Assembly (NCBI RefSeq): GCF_002157355.1
Contig: NZ_LYMK01000003.1
Span: 124,001 to 188,000 of the forward strand
DNA from: Variovorax sp. JS1663
GTDB taxonomy: Bacteria > Pseudomonadota > Gammaproteobacteria > Burkholderiales > Burkholderiaceae_C
Direction of reading: 5' to 3'
DNA: 64,000 nt
The position numbers were made by a program, and so were the translations under genes. The notes below the pieces were generated by a model. It was not told where the DNA came from. It worked only from the letters and a program-made list of their open reading frames with translations, and searched no databases. This document shows, one piece after another, positions 16,669 through 25,976 of the stretch. Position 1 is the stretch's first letter. Every line of letters starts with the position of its first letter.

Positions 16669-17736
16669 TCAGAGCAATTCGCGGCTGCGCTCGATGTGCC
16701 TGCGCCGCATCGGCCGCAGGACGAACCAGGCCATCAGCGCCGCGACCGCGTTCACCACGCTGGCGGCGATGACGACCGCCTGCCAGCTCCCGGTGGCCGC
16801 GGCCAGCACGCTGGACAGCGGCACCAGCAGCGAGGCCGTGCCCTTGGCGGTGTAGAGCATGCCGGCATTGGAGGCAGCGTACTTGCCGCCGAAGGTGTCG
16901 GCGCAGGTGGAGGGGAAGAGGCTGTAGATCTCGCCCCAGGCGAAGAACACGAGACCGGTCAGCACGACGAAGAGGATCGGGTTGTGGCCGTAGTGGTAGA
17001 GCGCCAGGATGCCGACCGACTCCAGCGCGAAGGTCAGCGCAGGCAGCACCAGGCCCATGATGTCGACCGGCACGTCGATGATCTTGAAGTCCTTGGCGAT
17101 CGGCGCGAGCTGGGCGGTGGCCATCAGGCCGCCGGCGGCCACCATCACGAACATCGCGTACATCACTCAGAAGACCGGCGAGCGCAGCACCTCGGATGGC
17201 GCATAGTCGCGGCGCGACTGCTGCACGTTGCGGGTGTCCGAGGCCTTCGCATGCGCGGGCGGCCGGGTCGGCACCCAGCCCAGCAGGAAGACGATCAGGC
17301 CCTGGCCGATGCCGAAGTAGAGGAAGGCCATCTCGTAGCCGTGCGAATGGATCATCGCGGAGATCGGGATGATCGTCAGGGCCGAGCCGGCGCCGAAGCC
17401 CGCGGCGGTCATGCCCGCCGCGAGGCCGCGCCGATCGGGAAACCACTTGAGCGCATTGCCCACGCAGGTGCCGTACACCGCGCCGGCGCCGATGCCGCCG
17501 ACCGCCGCGGCGATGTAGAGCACCGGCAGCGACGAGGCGACCGAGTTGAGCACCCAGCCGATGCCGCACAGCACGCCGCCCACCAGCACCACCGGGCGCG
17601 GGCCGAAGCGGTCGACCAGGTAGCCTTCGATCGGCACCAGCCAGGTCTCGGTGAGCACGAAGATGGTGAACGCGACCTGGATCGCGGCGCGGCTCCAGCC
17701 ATGCTTGTCGGCGATCGTGATCGTAGGCCGGGTCAT
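16669..17736 (-). pseudogene. oxlT: Oxalate/formate antiporter (OxlT-type MFS), inactivated
   Basis: The two halves are in the same frame. The first (17736 to 17167) reads GWSRAAIQVAFTIFVLTETW through YAPSEVLRSPVF and then hits TGA. The second continues at once with VMYAMFVMVAAGGLMATAQL to the end. The stop replaces the Trp expected between PVF and VMY (TGG to TGA, 17167-17169). The N-terminus MTRPTITIADKHGW also lacks the first membrane helix that precedes GW in OxlT proteins, although AGGAG and an ATG are kept. Two independent lesions argue against a simple sequencing error. Its stop lies 17 bp from that of the convergent SIR2 gene. Confidence 0.85.
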
Positions 17737-17901
17737 GAAGTCTCCTGTGTTGCAGTGAGGCCCGACGACAGTGGAACGCCGGGCCGATCTGAGAGAGCAA
17801 TCAGGAACGACTGTCGAACGCCACGACGCAAATGCTCTTGGCCGACGTCAAGTTCCCACGAATCGCGGCACGCCCTCGTGGTAATCCCTGTGCCGCGCGC
17901 G

Positions 17902-18831
17902 CTAAGCCGCGGCGTCGACCGGCGCGATCTGCGCGATCAACGCCGCGCCCTCGCTCTGCAGGAAGTCCTTGAAGGCCTGCGCCACCGGCGGCAGGCGCTT
18001 GGTGCGCAGGTGCACCACGTACCAGTTCAACATCAACGGAAAGCCCTCGACATCGAGCGCGCACAGGCTGCCGGCGTTGAGTTCCTGGCGGATCGTGTAG
18101 GCCGACAGGAAGCTCACGCCCATGCCCGCGATCACCGCCTGCTTGATGGTCTCGGTGCTGCGGATCTCCATCGCGATGCGCAGGCCACGCAGGTCGCCGC
18201 CCAGGCCTTCCTCCATCGAGTGCCAGGTGTCGGAGCCCTTCTCGCGCACGACGATGGGCTCGCGCATCAGGCGAGCCAATGGGATCTTCCTCGCACCGGC
18301 CAGCGGATGGCCCGGCGCCGCGACGATCACGTAGGGATGCGGCGCGAAGGGCTGGTGGACGGTGTCCATGCCCACCGGCGGACGCACCATGATCGCGAGG
18401 TCGGTGAGGTTCTCGGCGATGTGGGTCAGCAGGCCCTCGCGGTTGTGCACGGTGAAGTTGAGCGTCACGCCTGGATGGCGCCCGGCGAACTCCACCAGCA
18501 GGCGCGGGAAGAAGTAGTCGCCCGCGCTGATCACGCCCACGTTGAGCCGGCCGCCCGCGACGCCGCGGAACTGCGTCATCGCGCTCTCGGCCGCCTCGAA
18601 CTGCTGGATGATGGTGCGCCCGATCGCCAGCAGCTCGGTGCCGGCCGGCGTCAGGTAGATCTTCTTGCCGAACTGCTCGAAGAGCACGTTGCCGGCATGC
18701 TCCTCGAGCTTGCGGATCTGCGTCGAGACGGCGGGCTGCGTCAGGTGAAGCTCTTCTGCCGCGCGCGAGAAGCTCAGCAGCCGGGCGACCGCCTCGAAGA
18801 CCTTCAGCTGGCGCAGGGTCGCGTTCTTCAT
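17902..18831 (-). CDS. LysR-family regulator, CbbR-like
   Basis: 309 residues. The winged HTH at residues 1-65 (LRQLKVFEAVARLLSFSRAA, LHLTQPAVSTQIRKLEEHAG) has the CbbR-type signature, followed by a substrate-binding domain (LNVGVISAGDYFFPRLL). It lies directly downstream of the pyruvate kinase remnant (40 bp) and upstream of the antiporter remnant, all on the same strand. It may once have regulated a glyoxylate/glycerate, oxalate or formate operon. The effector is unknown. Confidence 0.85.
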   Translation of the reverse strand: MKNATLRQLKVFEAVARLLSFSRAAEELHLTQPAVSTQIRKLEEHAGNVLFEQFGKKIYLTPAGTELLAIGRTIIQQFEAAESAMTQFRGVAGGRLNVGVISAGDYFFPRLLVEFAGRHPGVTLNFTVHNREGLLTHIAENLTDLAIMVRPPVGMDTVHQPFAPHPYVIVAAPGHPLAGARKIPLARLMREPIVVREKGSDTWHSMEEGLGGDLRGLRIAMEIRSTETIKQAVIAGMGVSFLSAYTIRQELNAGSLCALDVEGFPLMLNWYVVHLRTKRLPPVAQAFKDFLQSEGAALIAQIAPVDAAA

Positions 18832-18871
18832 CCGGGAAATGTAAGCGCGCCGGGACGAGGACGCGTTCGCC

Positions 18872-19740
18872 TCAAGGCGGGATGCGCGCGACGTGCAGCA
18901 GGTTGGTGGTTCCGGATTGTCCGAAGGGCAGGCCCGCGACGACCACCACGTGATCGCCCGGACTCGCGAAGCCCTCCTCGCGCGCCGTGCGGCACGCACA
19001 CTCGATCATCTCGCCCACATCGTGGACGTCGTCCACCAGCACCGCATGCACGCCCCAGACCATGGCCATGCGGCGCGCGCTGACGATGTCGGGCGTAAGG
19101 CTGAGGATCGGCACCGCCGGCCGTTCGCGCGCAGCGCGCAGGCTGGTGAAACCGAGGAGGTGTAGGTCACGGTGGCGGCCGGCGAGAGCAGCGCGGCCAC
19201 GTCGCGCAGCGAGGCGCAGACCGCGTCGGCGGTGGTCGCCCGCGCTGCGGCGTGGGTCGCATCGATGCCGCTGCGGTAGGAGATCGGCCCGCCGACGAGC
19301 ACGGTGGTCTCGGCGAAGTCGTCGCCATGCCGCTCCACGCGCAAGCGCAGCTTGCCGTCGTCGAGCAGCAGCTCGGTGCCGTCCTGCAGCGCGGCGAAGA
19401 TCTCCGGGTGCGGCAGCGGCGCGCGGCGTGCACCGCCCGGCGTGCGGTCCATGTCGAGGCGAAAGCGCGCGCCGGCCTCGAGCTGCGCACGGCCGCCTTC
19501 GAAGGTGCCGAGGCGCAGCTTCGGGCCCTGCAGATCGAGCAGCACGCCGATCGGGCGATCGAACTCCGACTCCAGCGCACGGATGGTTTCCAGCCGCCGC
19601 GCATGGTCGGACTGCGTGCCGTGGCTGAAGTTGAGGCGGAACACGTCCACGCCGCGCTCGAACAGGGCGCGGATGGCGGCCTCGTCGGCACTGGCCGGGC
19701 CCAGCGTCGCGATGATCCGGGCGCGGCGGGTGCGTCTCAT
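18872..19740 (-). pseudogene. pyk: Pyruvate kinase remnant with central deletion and frameshift
   Basis: The start is typical (RARIIATLGPASADEAAI, VFRLNFSHGTQSDH, GVLLDLQGPKLRLGTF) and the frame is good to GGPISYRSGIDATH near 19260. There the expected substrate and metal site region of roughly 190 residues is missing, and the text jumps to the C-terminal domain (ADAVCASLRDVAALL). Near 19150 one base is lost in the TYTSSG segment. The rest of the C-terminal domain (LRAARERPAVPILSLTPDIV through FGQSGTTNLLHVAR) continues in another frame to 18872. It cannot be active. A pyk of this type often sits in glyoxylate/glycerate clusters. Confidence 0.88.
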
Positions 19741-19750
19741 GGCAAGTCTT

Positions 19751-20761
19751 TCAGGCCATCTCGTGGAGGCGAACCCTGCCGCGCTGGTCTTCCATGGTTC
19801 GCGCCAGCAGCTTGACCAGCGAATAGACCGTGTCGATGTGCGGCGTCGGTGTCTCGGTGAGCCGCGCCAGCTCGACCACCGCGCCCACCAGCGCATCGAT
19901 CTCCGGGGCGCGCCCGGCCTCCACGTCCTGCAGCATCGAGGTCTTGTGCTTGCCCACCTTCTCGGCACCGGCGATGCGCTTGTCCAGCGACACGCGGAAC
20001 TCGATGCCCAGCTTGTGCGCGACCGCCTGGGCCTCGCGCATCATCGCGGCGGCGAGCTCGCGCGAGGGCGGGTACTGGCAGATGTCGACCAGGGTGGAAT
20101 GCGACAAGCTGCTGATGGGATTGAAGGTCAGGTTGCCCCACAGCTTGAGCCAGATCTCGGCGCGGATGTTGTCGAGCACCGGCGCCTTGAAGCCCGCGTT
20201 GACGAAGCAGCCCGCCACCCGGTTCACGCGCTCGCTCGACGAGCCGTCCAGCTCGCCGACCGGGAAGCGGTCGCCCTCGATGTGCTTGACCACGCCCGGC
20301 GCGACCAGCTCGGAGGCCGGATACACCACGCAGCCGATGACGCGGTCCGCCGGAATGCGGGCCGCCACGATGCCCTGCGGGTCGACGCTCCTGACGGTCG
20401 TGCCTTCGAGCGGCCCGCCGTGCTGGTGGAAGTACCAGTAGGGAATGCCGTTCTGCATGGTGACCACCACGGTCTTCGGGCCGAAGAGCTTCGGCACCTC
20501 GCCCGCCACCGCTTCGACCTGGTGCGCCTTCATGGCGAGGATGACCATGTCCTGCGGGCCCGCCTGGTCGTAGCGGTCGGTGGCCTTCACGTTGCGCGCG
20601 ACCTGTTCCCCGCCTTCGGCCGAGATGAGCCGGATGCCGTTCGTCGCGATGGCATCGAGGTTCGCTCCCCGCACGATGAAGGTGACGTCCTCGCCGGCCA
20701 GTGCGAGCTTCGCTCCCACCAGGCCACCGATCGCGCCGGCGCCTATCACTGCTATCTTCAT
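19751..20761 (-). CDS. Ketopantoate reductase family protein (ApbA/PanE)
   Basis: 336 residues. The N-terminal NADP Rossmann motif is MKIAVIGAGAIGGLVGAKLA. AMKAHQVEAV and TMQNGIPYWYF follow, and the C-terminal helical domain starts near RAEIWLKLWGNLTFNPIS, with the family Lys in this segment. It probably reduces a 2-oxoacid with NADPH. Its place between a fumarylacetoacetase-family hydrolase and the pyk remnant suggests a catabolic role rather than pantothenate synthesis. Gap of 33 bp to the upstream gene, 10 bp to the remnant. Confidence 0.85.
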   Translation of the reverse strand: MKIAVIGAGAIGGLVGAKLALAGEDVTFIVRGANLDAIATNGIRLISAEGGEQVARNVKATDRYDQAGPQDMVILAMKAHQVEAVAGEVPKLFGPKTVVVTMQNGIPYWYFHQHGGPLEGTTVRSVDPQGIVAARIPADRVIGCVVYPASELVAPGVVKHIEGDRFPVGELDGSSSERVNRVAGCFVNAGFKAPVLDNIRAEIWLKLWGNLTFNPISSLSHSTLVDICQYPPSRELAAAMMREAQAVAHKLGIEFRVSLDKRIAGAEKVGKHKTSMLQDVEAGRAPEIDALVGAVVELARLTETPTPHIDTVYSLVKLLARTMEDQRGRVRLHEMA

Positions 20762-20794
20762 GTCGATCCTTGAAGTGTTGAATCTCGTTGGCCG

Positions 20795-21568
20795 TCAGCC
20801 GAAGCGGTTGCTCAGCCGGCCGATGCCGTTGATCTCGACCTCGACCAGGCTGCCCGGCTTCATCGAGCCGACGCCGACCGAGGTGCCGCACAGGATCACG
20901 TCGCCGGGATGCAGCGTCATGTCGGCGGAGATCAGGCTGACCAGCTGCTGCACCGGGAAGCGCATGTCGCTGATGGGGTAGTGCTGGCGCGCCGCGCCGT
21001 CGAGCAGCGTGGTGACGGTGAGCGCCGCCGGGTCGAGGCCGGTGGCCACCACCGGGCCCATCGGGCAGAAGGTGTCGAAGCCCTTCGCGCGCGCCCACTG
21101 GGCGAAGGAGGCGTCGCGGTTGAGGATGTCGGCCACCGTGACGTCGTTGGCGCAGGTGTAGCCGAACACGTGATCGAGCGCCTGCGCTTCGGCGACCGCG
21201 GTGCAGGTCTTGCCGATGACGATGCCGAGCTCGCCCTCGAACACCACCTTGCCCTCGCACAGCGGCTTGCGGATGGGCTCACCGGGCGCGAGAAAGGAGT
21301 TGGGTGCCTTCAGCAGGTAGAGCGGCTCCGCCGGCACCGGCAGCTTCAGCTTCTCGCCCAGCGCATGGAAGTTGTTCCACAGCGCGATGACCTTGGTCGG
21401 CTGGGTGGGCGTGAGAAGGCGCAGTTCCTCCAGCGCGAACACGTGGCCGGTCGGCTCGGGGTGGGCGAACATGTCGCCGCGGTGCTCGCGCACGCGCTTG
21501 CCATCGAACGTGCCGAAGCCGGTCTTGCCGGCGCGCTCGAAGCGGATCCATCGTTGTGCTGGCTGCAT
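20795..21568 (-). CDS. Fumarylacetoacetate hydrolase family protein
   Basis: 257 residues. The FAH fold metal site is readable: VVFEGELGIVIGKT, then YTCANDVTVADILNRD. LNRDASFAQWARAKGFDTFCP and GTSVGVGSMKPGSLVEVEI are typical of the HpcE/YcgM type. Members hydrolyse or decarboxylate 3-oxo or 2-oxo dicarboxylic acids; the exact substrate cannot be read. It follows the SucD-like gene by 7 bp and lies in the same apparent operon. Confidence 0.85.
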   Translation of the reverse strand: MQPAQRWIRFERAGKTGFGTFDGKRVREHRGDMFAHPEPTGHVFALEELRLLTPTQPTKVIALWNNFHALGEKLKLPVPAEPLYLLKAPNSFLAPGEPIRKPLCEGKVVFEGELGIVIGKTCTAVAEAQALDHVFGYTCANDVTVADILNRDASFAQWARAKGFDTFCPMGPVVATGLDPAALTVTTLLDGAARQHYPISDMRFPVQQLVSLISADMTLHPGDVILCGTSVGVGSMKPGSLVEVEINGIGRLSNRFG

Positions 21569-21575
21569 GTCTGTC

Positions 21576-22448
21576 TCAATCGAAAGGGAGGTAGTCGGGA
21601 ATGACGAGCGAAGCGAGCAACGTTCCGATGTCCGCCGGATTGCGCGTGACGTGGATGCCGCAGGCCTCCATCGCGGCCAGCTTGTGCTCTGCCCCTGCAA
21701 GGGCGGCGGCATCCGCGACGTTCGCCGTGCCCTGCGCAATGAAGCCGACCACCGGCTTGCGCATGTGGTCGCGTATCCAGCTGGCGGCGCGTTCTTCCGC
21801 GTCGCCGGTGACTTCGCCCACCATGATCACGGCATCGGTGTGCGCGTCTTCGTTGAAGAGCTTCAGCACGTCGACGTGCGTGAGCCCGCCGGCCGGATCG
21901 CTGCCGACGCCGACGACGGTCGATTGCCCGATGCCGAAGCTCCCGAGCTGGCGCGCCGTCTCACTGGCCAGCGCCGGGGAGCGCGACACCACGCCGATGC
22001 GGCCGCGCTGGTGCAGGTGGCCGGGGAGGATGCCTATCTTGATTTCCTCCGGCGTGATCAGGCCGGGGCAGTTCGGGCCGACCAGCAGTGTCCGGCCGCT
22101 CTCGACGCGCCGGCGAATGCGGTCCATGTCGGCCGCGGAAATGCCGGCCGTGATGCAGACGATCAGTTCGATGCCGGCCCCCACCGCCTCATCGATCGCA
22201 TCGGCTGCGCTGGCCGCAGGCACGTAGACCACGGACACGGTCGCACCGGTCTTCGCCTTGGCCTCCTTCACGCTGCCGAAGACCGGAAGGCCGTCGCACT
22301 GGGTGCCGCCTTTCCTCGGGTTGACGCCACCGACGAAGCACTTGCTGCCGCTGCCGTAGTCGCGGCACAGCGCGGTATGAAAGCGCCCCATCTTCCCGGT
22401 CATTCCCTGTGTGATCACGCGCGAGTGCTTGTCGATCAGAATGGACAT
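21576..22448 (-). CDS. Succinyl-CoA synthetase alpha-like protein lacking the phosphohistidine loop
   Basis: 290 residues. The CoA-binding N-terminal domain is convincing (VITQGMTGKMGRFHTALCRD, FVGGVNPRKGG, VGPNCPGLITP, GQSTVVGVGSDPAGG). In SucD the segment after PVVGYIAG carries GKRMGHAGA with the phosphorylated His. Here PVVGFIAQGTANVADAAALA runs straight into AGAEHKLAAMEACG, some ten residues shorter, so the His is gone. SRSGTLTYE is also changed to SRSPALASE. No beta subunit is adjacent. Normal thiokinase activity is doubtful; a CoA- or acyl-CoA-binding role, or decay, are the alternatives. Confidence 0.75.
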   Translation of the reverse strand: MSILIDKHSRVITQGMTGKMGRFHTALCRDYGSGSKCFVGGVNPRKGGTQCDGLPVFGSVKEAKAKTGATVSVVYVPAASAADAIDEAVGAGIELIVCITAGISAADMDRIRRRVESGRTLLVGPNCPGLITPEEIKIGILPGHLHQRGRIGVVSRSPALASETARQLGSFGIGQSTVVGVGSDPAGGLTHVDVLKLFNEDAHTDAVIMVGEVTGDAEERAASWIRDHMRKPVVGFIAQGTANVADAAALAGAEHKLAAMEACGIHVTRNPADIGTLLASLVIPDYLPFD

Positions 22449-22473
22449 GGCAAATGGTCCGAGCCGGAATTCC

Positions 22474-22797
22474 TCAGGCGCCGAGTTCGGCGCCGCGTGC
22501 CTGGGCCCAGTCGAAATAGCTCGAATTGGCGCAGGCGGCGGAACGTTGAATGTGCTGGGCTTTTCTCTCTTCGATCAAGCCGGCGAGAAATGACACGTCG
22601 TAGGCCGCCAGCAAATGCGACTGCCAGGTGCGCAAGTAATGGCAGGTCCGCTCCGCGGCATCCTGGCTCAGGCCCAGCAATTCGTCGTAGAGGACGCGGT
22701 CCCAGTGCCACCGCAGGCCCAATTCGTAGAATGCGGCGTTGTACGCATTGCGCTCGACTTCATCGTTGCGATATTGAATCGGCAAATCATTGATCAT
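22474..22797 (-). CDS. Small hypothetical protein, first gene of the SucD-like operon
   Basis: 107 residues starting MINDLPIQYRNDEVERNAYN, with AAGGAG well placed before the ATG at 22797. Rich in aromatic and charged residues (AFYELGLRWHWDRVLYDELL, LRTWQSHLLAAYDVSF), probably all alpha-helical and cytoplasmic. I do not recognise the family. It begins a same-strand run with short gaps: this gene, SucD-like, FAH, PanE-like and the pyk remnant. Confidence 0.65.
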   Translation of the reverse strand: MINDLPIQYRNDEVERNAYNAAFYELGLRWHWDRVLYDELLGLSQDAAERTCHYLRTWQSHLLAAYDVSFLAGLIEERKAQHIQRSAACANSSYFDWAQARGAELGA

Positions 22798-22971
22798 GCT
22801 TTTCTCCTTCAAATTGAGATGCCGTCGACAACGAATTGAATGTGCCCGGCATGATCAAAATTTAAAGGAGCTGATCAATAAATAACAATGAAACTATCTT
22901 ATTGAATGCATTCGCCATGGGTTATGGATGAGGCGCGTGGACCCCCCTCGTGCCACCCGGGCATGGCAAGT
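22798..22971 (-). promoter_or_regulatory. AT-rich promoter region of the SucD-like operon
   Basis: The 174 bp between the frc stop and the small gene contain the most AT-rich stretch nearby (about 22850-22910, with two TGATCA words and AAATTTAAA). This fits a promoter for the downstream run. I cannot pick -35/-10 boxes with certainty, and the TTGACC/GGTCAA palindrome of the oxalate promoters is not present. Confidence 0.35.
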
Positions 22972-24219
22972 TCAGATCACCTTTTCCTGACGCAGCATCG
23001 CGAGGTCGTCCGTACCGAAGCCCAGTTCGCGCAGCACTTCGTCGGTGTGCTCGCCCAAGAGCGGCGCGCGGGTCACCTCGGTCGGGCTGTCGGACATCTT
23101 GATGGGGTTGCCCACGGTGAGGTACCTGCCCCGCGTCGGGTGGTCCACCTCGACGATGGTGCCGCTCTCGCGCAGCGACTCGTCCTGGGCGATCTCCTTC
23201 ATCGAGAGGATCGGCCCGCAGGGGATGTCGTACTGGTTGAGGATCTCCATGGCCTCGAACTTGTCCTTGGTCATGGTCCATTGCTCGATGCGCGCGAAGA
23301 TGGGCTTCAGGTGCAGCAGGCGCGCAGCCGGCGTGGCGTAGGCCTCGTCGTCGATCCAGCCCTCCTCGCCGATCACCTTGCACACCGCCGGCCACACCGC
23401 CGCCTGGGTGATGAAGTAGATGTAGGCATTGGGGTCCGTCTCCCAGCCCTTGCAGCGCAGGATCGAGCCCGGCTGCCCGCCGCCGGAGGCATTGCCGGCA
23501 CGCGGCACGGCATCGCCGAACTTGCCGTCGGGGTACTGCGGGTATTCGTGCAGGGTGCCGGTGCGCTCCAGCCGCTGCTGGTCGCGCATCTTCACGCGGC
23601 AGAGGTTGAGCACCGCGTCCTGCATCGGTGCCAGCACCTGCTGGCCGCGGCCGCTGTGCGTGCGCTGGTAGAGGGCGGCCACGATGCCCAGCGCCAGGTG
23701 CAGCCCGGTGCCGCTGTCGCCGATCTGCGCGCCGGTCACCACCGGCGGGCCGTCCTCGAAGCCGGTGGTCGAGGCCGCGCCGCCGGCGCACTGCGCGACG
23801 TTCTCGTAGACCTTGCAGTCGGCGTACTTGCCCGGGCCGAAGCCCTTGACCGAGGCGACGATCATGCGCGGGTTCAGGTCCTGGATGTGGCTCCAGGTGA
23901 TGCCCATGCGCTCCATGGCGCCGGGCGCGAAGTTCTCGACCAGCACGTCGCAGGTCTTGATCAGCGTGTCCAGTACCTGCTTGCCCTTGGGCTTCTTGGT
24001 GTCCAGCGTGATGGAGCGCTTGTTGTGGTTCAGCATCGTGAAGTAGAGGCTGTCCACGCCGGGGATGTCGCGCAGCTGGCCGCGGGTGGCATCGCCCTCG
24101 CCGGCACGCTCGACCTTGATCACGTCGGCGCCGAACCAGGCCAGCAGCTGGGTGCAGGTGGGGCCGGACTGCACATGGGTGAAGTCCAGGACGCGGACGC
24201 CTTCGAGGGCCTTGCTCAT
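22972..24219 (-). CDS. frc: Formyl-CoA:oxalate CoA-transferase (second copy)
   Basis: 415 residues, the Frc length. Transfers CoA from formyl-CoA to oxalate, giving oxalyl-CoA and formate. Family III CoA-transferase motifs: [34 protein letters not shown], the catalytic-type Asp in [14 protein letters not shown], and the glycine-rich loop [11 protein letters not shown]. Last gene of the oxc operon, overlapping the PAS gene by 4 bp (ATGA), with AAGGAG before its own start. It is clearly a paralogue of the copy 0.5 kb upstream. Confidence 0.88.
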   Translation of the reverse strand: MSKALEGVRVLDFTHVQSGPTCTQLLAWFGADVIKVERAGEGDATRGQLRDIPGVDSLYFTMLNHNKRSITLDTKKPKGKQVLDTLIKTCDVLVENFAPGAMERMGITWSHIQDLNPRMIVASVKGFGPGKYADCKVYENVAQCAGGAASTTGFEDGPPVVTGAQIGDSGTGLHLALGIVAALYQRTHSGRGQQVLAPMQDAVLNLCRVKMRDQQRLERTGTLHEYPQYPDGKFGDAVPRAGNASGGGQPGSILRCKGWETDPNAYIYFITQAAVWPAVCKVIGEEGWIDDEAYATPAARLLHLKPIFARIEQWTMTKDKFEAMEILNQYDIPCGPILSMKEIAQDESLRESGTIVEVDHPTRGRYLTVGNPIKMSDSPTEVTRAPLLGEHTDEVLRELGFGTDDLAMLRQEKVI

Positions 24220-24656
24220 CGTGTGTCTCCTTGGATCCGGGCCTCGGCTTCCGTGAGCCGGGCGCGCAGCTTGCGATCTTCGGCGAAGCGGGCCGTCTCG
24301 TCGCGCACGATGGCGACAATGCCCGTCACCTTGCGATCCTCGGAGAACAGCATCGACACCGTGAAGGCGATCGACAGCGTGTGCCCGTCCTTGTGCAGGG
24401 CCGGCACGCGCAGCAGGTCGGCGCCGTACTTCGTGATGCCGGTGGCCATGGTGGTGCGGTAGCCGTCCCAGTGCCGGCCGCGCTGGCGCTCGGGGATGAT
24501 CAGGTCCAGCGAGCGGCCCAGCGCCTCGGCCTCGGTGAAGCCGAAGATGCGCTCGGCAGCACGGTTCCAGAGCACGATCGCGCCCTCGGCGTCGCAGACC
24601 ATGATGGCGTCGCCTGCGCCCTCGACGAGTTGCTGGAAATCGACGTTCGATGGCAC
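24216..24656 (-). CDS. Stand-alone PAS-domain protein in the oxalate operon
   Basis: 146 residues, essentially one PAS fold plus a C-terminal helix. It shows [60 protein letters not shown] and a PAC-like end ([19 protein letters not shown]). There is no kinase, GGDEF or HTH output. It is sandwiched between two frc genes with a 4-bp overlap downstream, so it is made with the oxalate enzymes. It may sense a ligand or redox state and act on a partner. That is inference only. Confidence 0.85.
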   Translation of the reverse strand: MPSNVDFQQLVEGAGDAIMVCDAEGAIVLWNRAAERIFGFTEAEALGRSLDLIIPERQRGRHWDGYRTTMATGITKYGADLLRVPALHKDGHTLSIAFTVSMLFSEDRKVTGIVAIVRDETARFAEDRKLRARLTEAEARIQGDTR

Positions 24657-24674
24657 GGCGCCTCCCTTGCGGCG

Positions 24675-25949
24675 TCAGACGACTTTCGCCTCGCGCAGGT
24701 TGATGATCTGCTCCCTGGTGTAGCCCAGCTCTTCCAGCACCTCCTCGGTGTGCTCGCCCAGCAGCGGCGAGGCCGTCACCTCGGGCTTGAGGTCCGAGAA
24801 CTTGATCGGGCTGCCGATGGTCCAGTAGGAGCCGCGCTCCTTGTGCGGCACTTCGACGATGGAGCCGCTCTTGCGCAGCGACTCGTCGCGCAGCAGTTCC
24901 TTCATCGACAGCACGGGCGCGCAGGGGATGTCGAACTTGCGGAAGATGTCGACCGCCTCGAACTTGGTCTTGTCCTTGATGAAGTCCTCGATGGTCGCGA
25001 AGATCTGCTCGATGTGCGGCTGGCGGGCCTTGGCGGTCATGTAGTCGGGGTCGGTCTTCCACTCGGGCTTGCCCAGCGCTTCGCAGATCGGCTCCCAGGC
25101 GTGGCCCTGCACCGTGAAGTAGATGTAGGCGTTGGGGTCCGTCTGCCAGCCCTTGCACTTGAGAATCCAGCCCGGCTGGCCGCCGCCGCCGGCATTGCCG
25201 CCGCGCGGCGTCACCTTGTCCTTGAACGCCTCCATCTCGTGCGGGTACTGGGGGTACTCCTCCAGGTAGCCCACGCTTTCCAGGCGCTGCTGGTCGCGCA
25301 TCTTCACGCGGCACAGGTTGAGCACGGCGTCCTGCATCGAGCAGGCCACCTTCTGGCCCTTGCCCGTCTTCTCGCGGCCGATGATGGCCGTCAGGATGCC
25401 GATGGCCAGGTGCATGCCGGTGTTGGAGTCGCCGAGCGCGGCCGCCGAGATGGTGGGCTGCGAGTTCTCGCCCTTCCACCAGCCGGTGGTCGAGGCGGCG
25501 CCGCCGGCGCACTGCGCCACGTTCTCGTAGACCTTCAGGTCCTCGTAGTGGTGGCCTTCGCTGAAGCCCTTGACCGACGCGTGGATCAGCTTGGGGTTGA
25601 GTTCCTGGATCCGTTCCCAGGTGAAGCCCATGCGGTCGAGCGCGCCGGGGCCGAAGTTCTCGACCAGCACGTCGGATTCGCGCACCAGCTGTTCGAGCAC
25701 CGCCTTGCCTTCCGGCTTCTTGGTGTCCAGCGTGATCGAGCGCTTGTTGCTGTTGAGCATGGTGAAGTAGAGCGCGTCCACGTTCGGGATGTCGCGCAGC
25801 TGGCTGCGGGTGACGTCGCCCGCTCCGGGGCGTTCGACCTTGATCACGTCGGCGCCGAACCAGGCCAGCAGCTGCGTGCAGGCGGGACCGGCCTGGACGT
25901 GGGTGAAGTCGATGATCTTGATGCCGTCGAGGGGCTTGTTGCTGCTCAT
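24675..25949 (-). CDS. frc: Formyl-CoA:oxalate CoA-transferase (first copy)
   Basis: 424 residues. Same reaction and motifs as the downstream copy: [56 protein letters not shown] with the catalytic-type Asp, and [12 protein letters not shown]. Directly after oxc (27 bp gap), the classic oxc-frc pair. Compared with the second copy it has small insertions (around [11 protein letters not shown]), suggesting long divergence rather than recent duplication. Confidence 0.92.
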   Translation of the reverse strand: MSSNKPLDGIKIIDFTHVQAGPACTQLLAWFGADVIKVERPGAGDVTRSQLRDIPNVDALYFTMLNSNKRSITLDTKKPEGKAVLEQLVRESDVLVENFGPGALDRMGFTWERIQELNPKLIHASVKGFSEGHHYEDLKVYENVAQCAGGAASTTGWWKGENSQPTISAAALGDSNTGMHLAIGILTAIIGREKTGKGQKVACSMQDAVLNLCRVKMRDQQRLESVGYLEEYPQYPHEMEAFKDKVTPRGGNAGGGGQPGWILKCKGWQTDPNAYIYFTVQGHAWEPICEALGKPEWKTDPDYMTAKARQPHIEQIFATIEDFIKDKTKFEAVDIFRKFDIPCAPVLSMKELLRDESLRKSGSIVEVPHKERGSYWTIGSPIKFSDLKPEVTASPLLGEHTEEVLEELGYTREQIINLREAKVV

Positions 25950-25976
25950 GTGATAGCTCCTAAATGTTGCCAGGGA

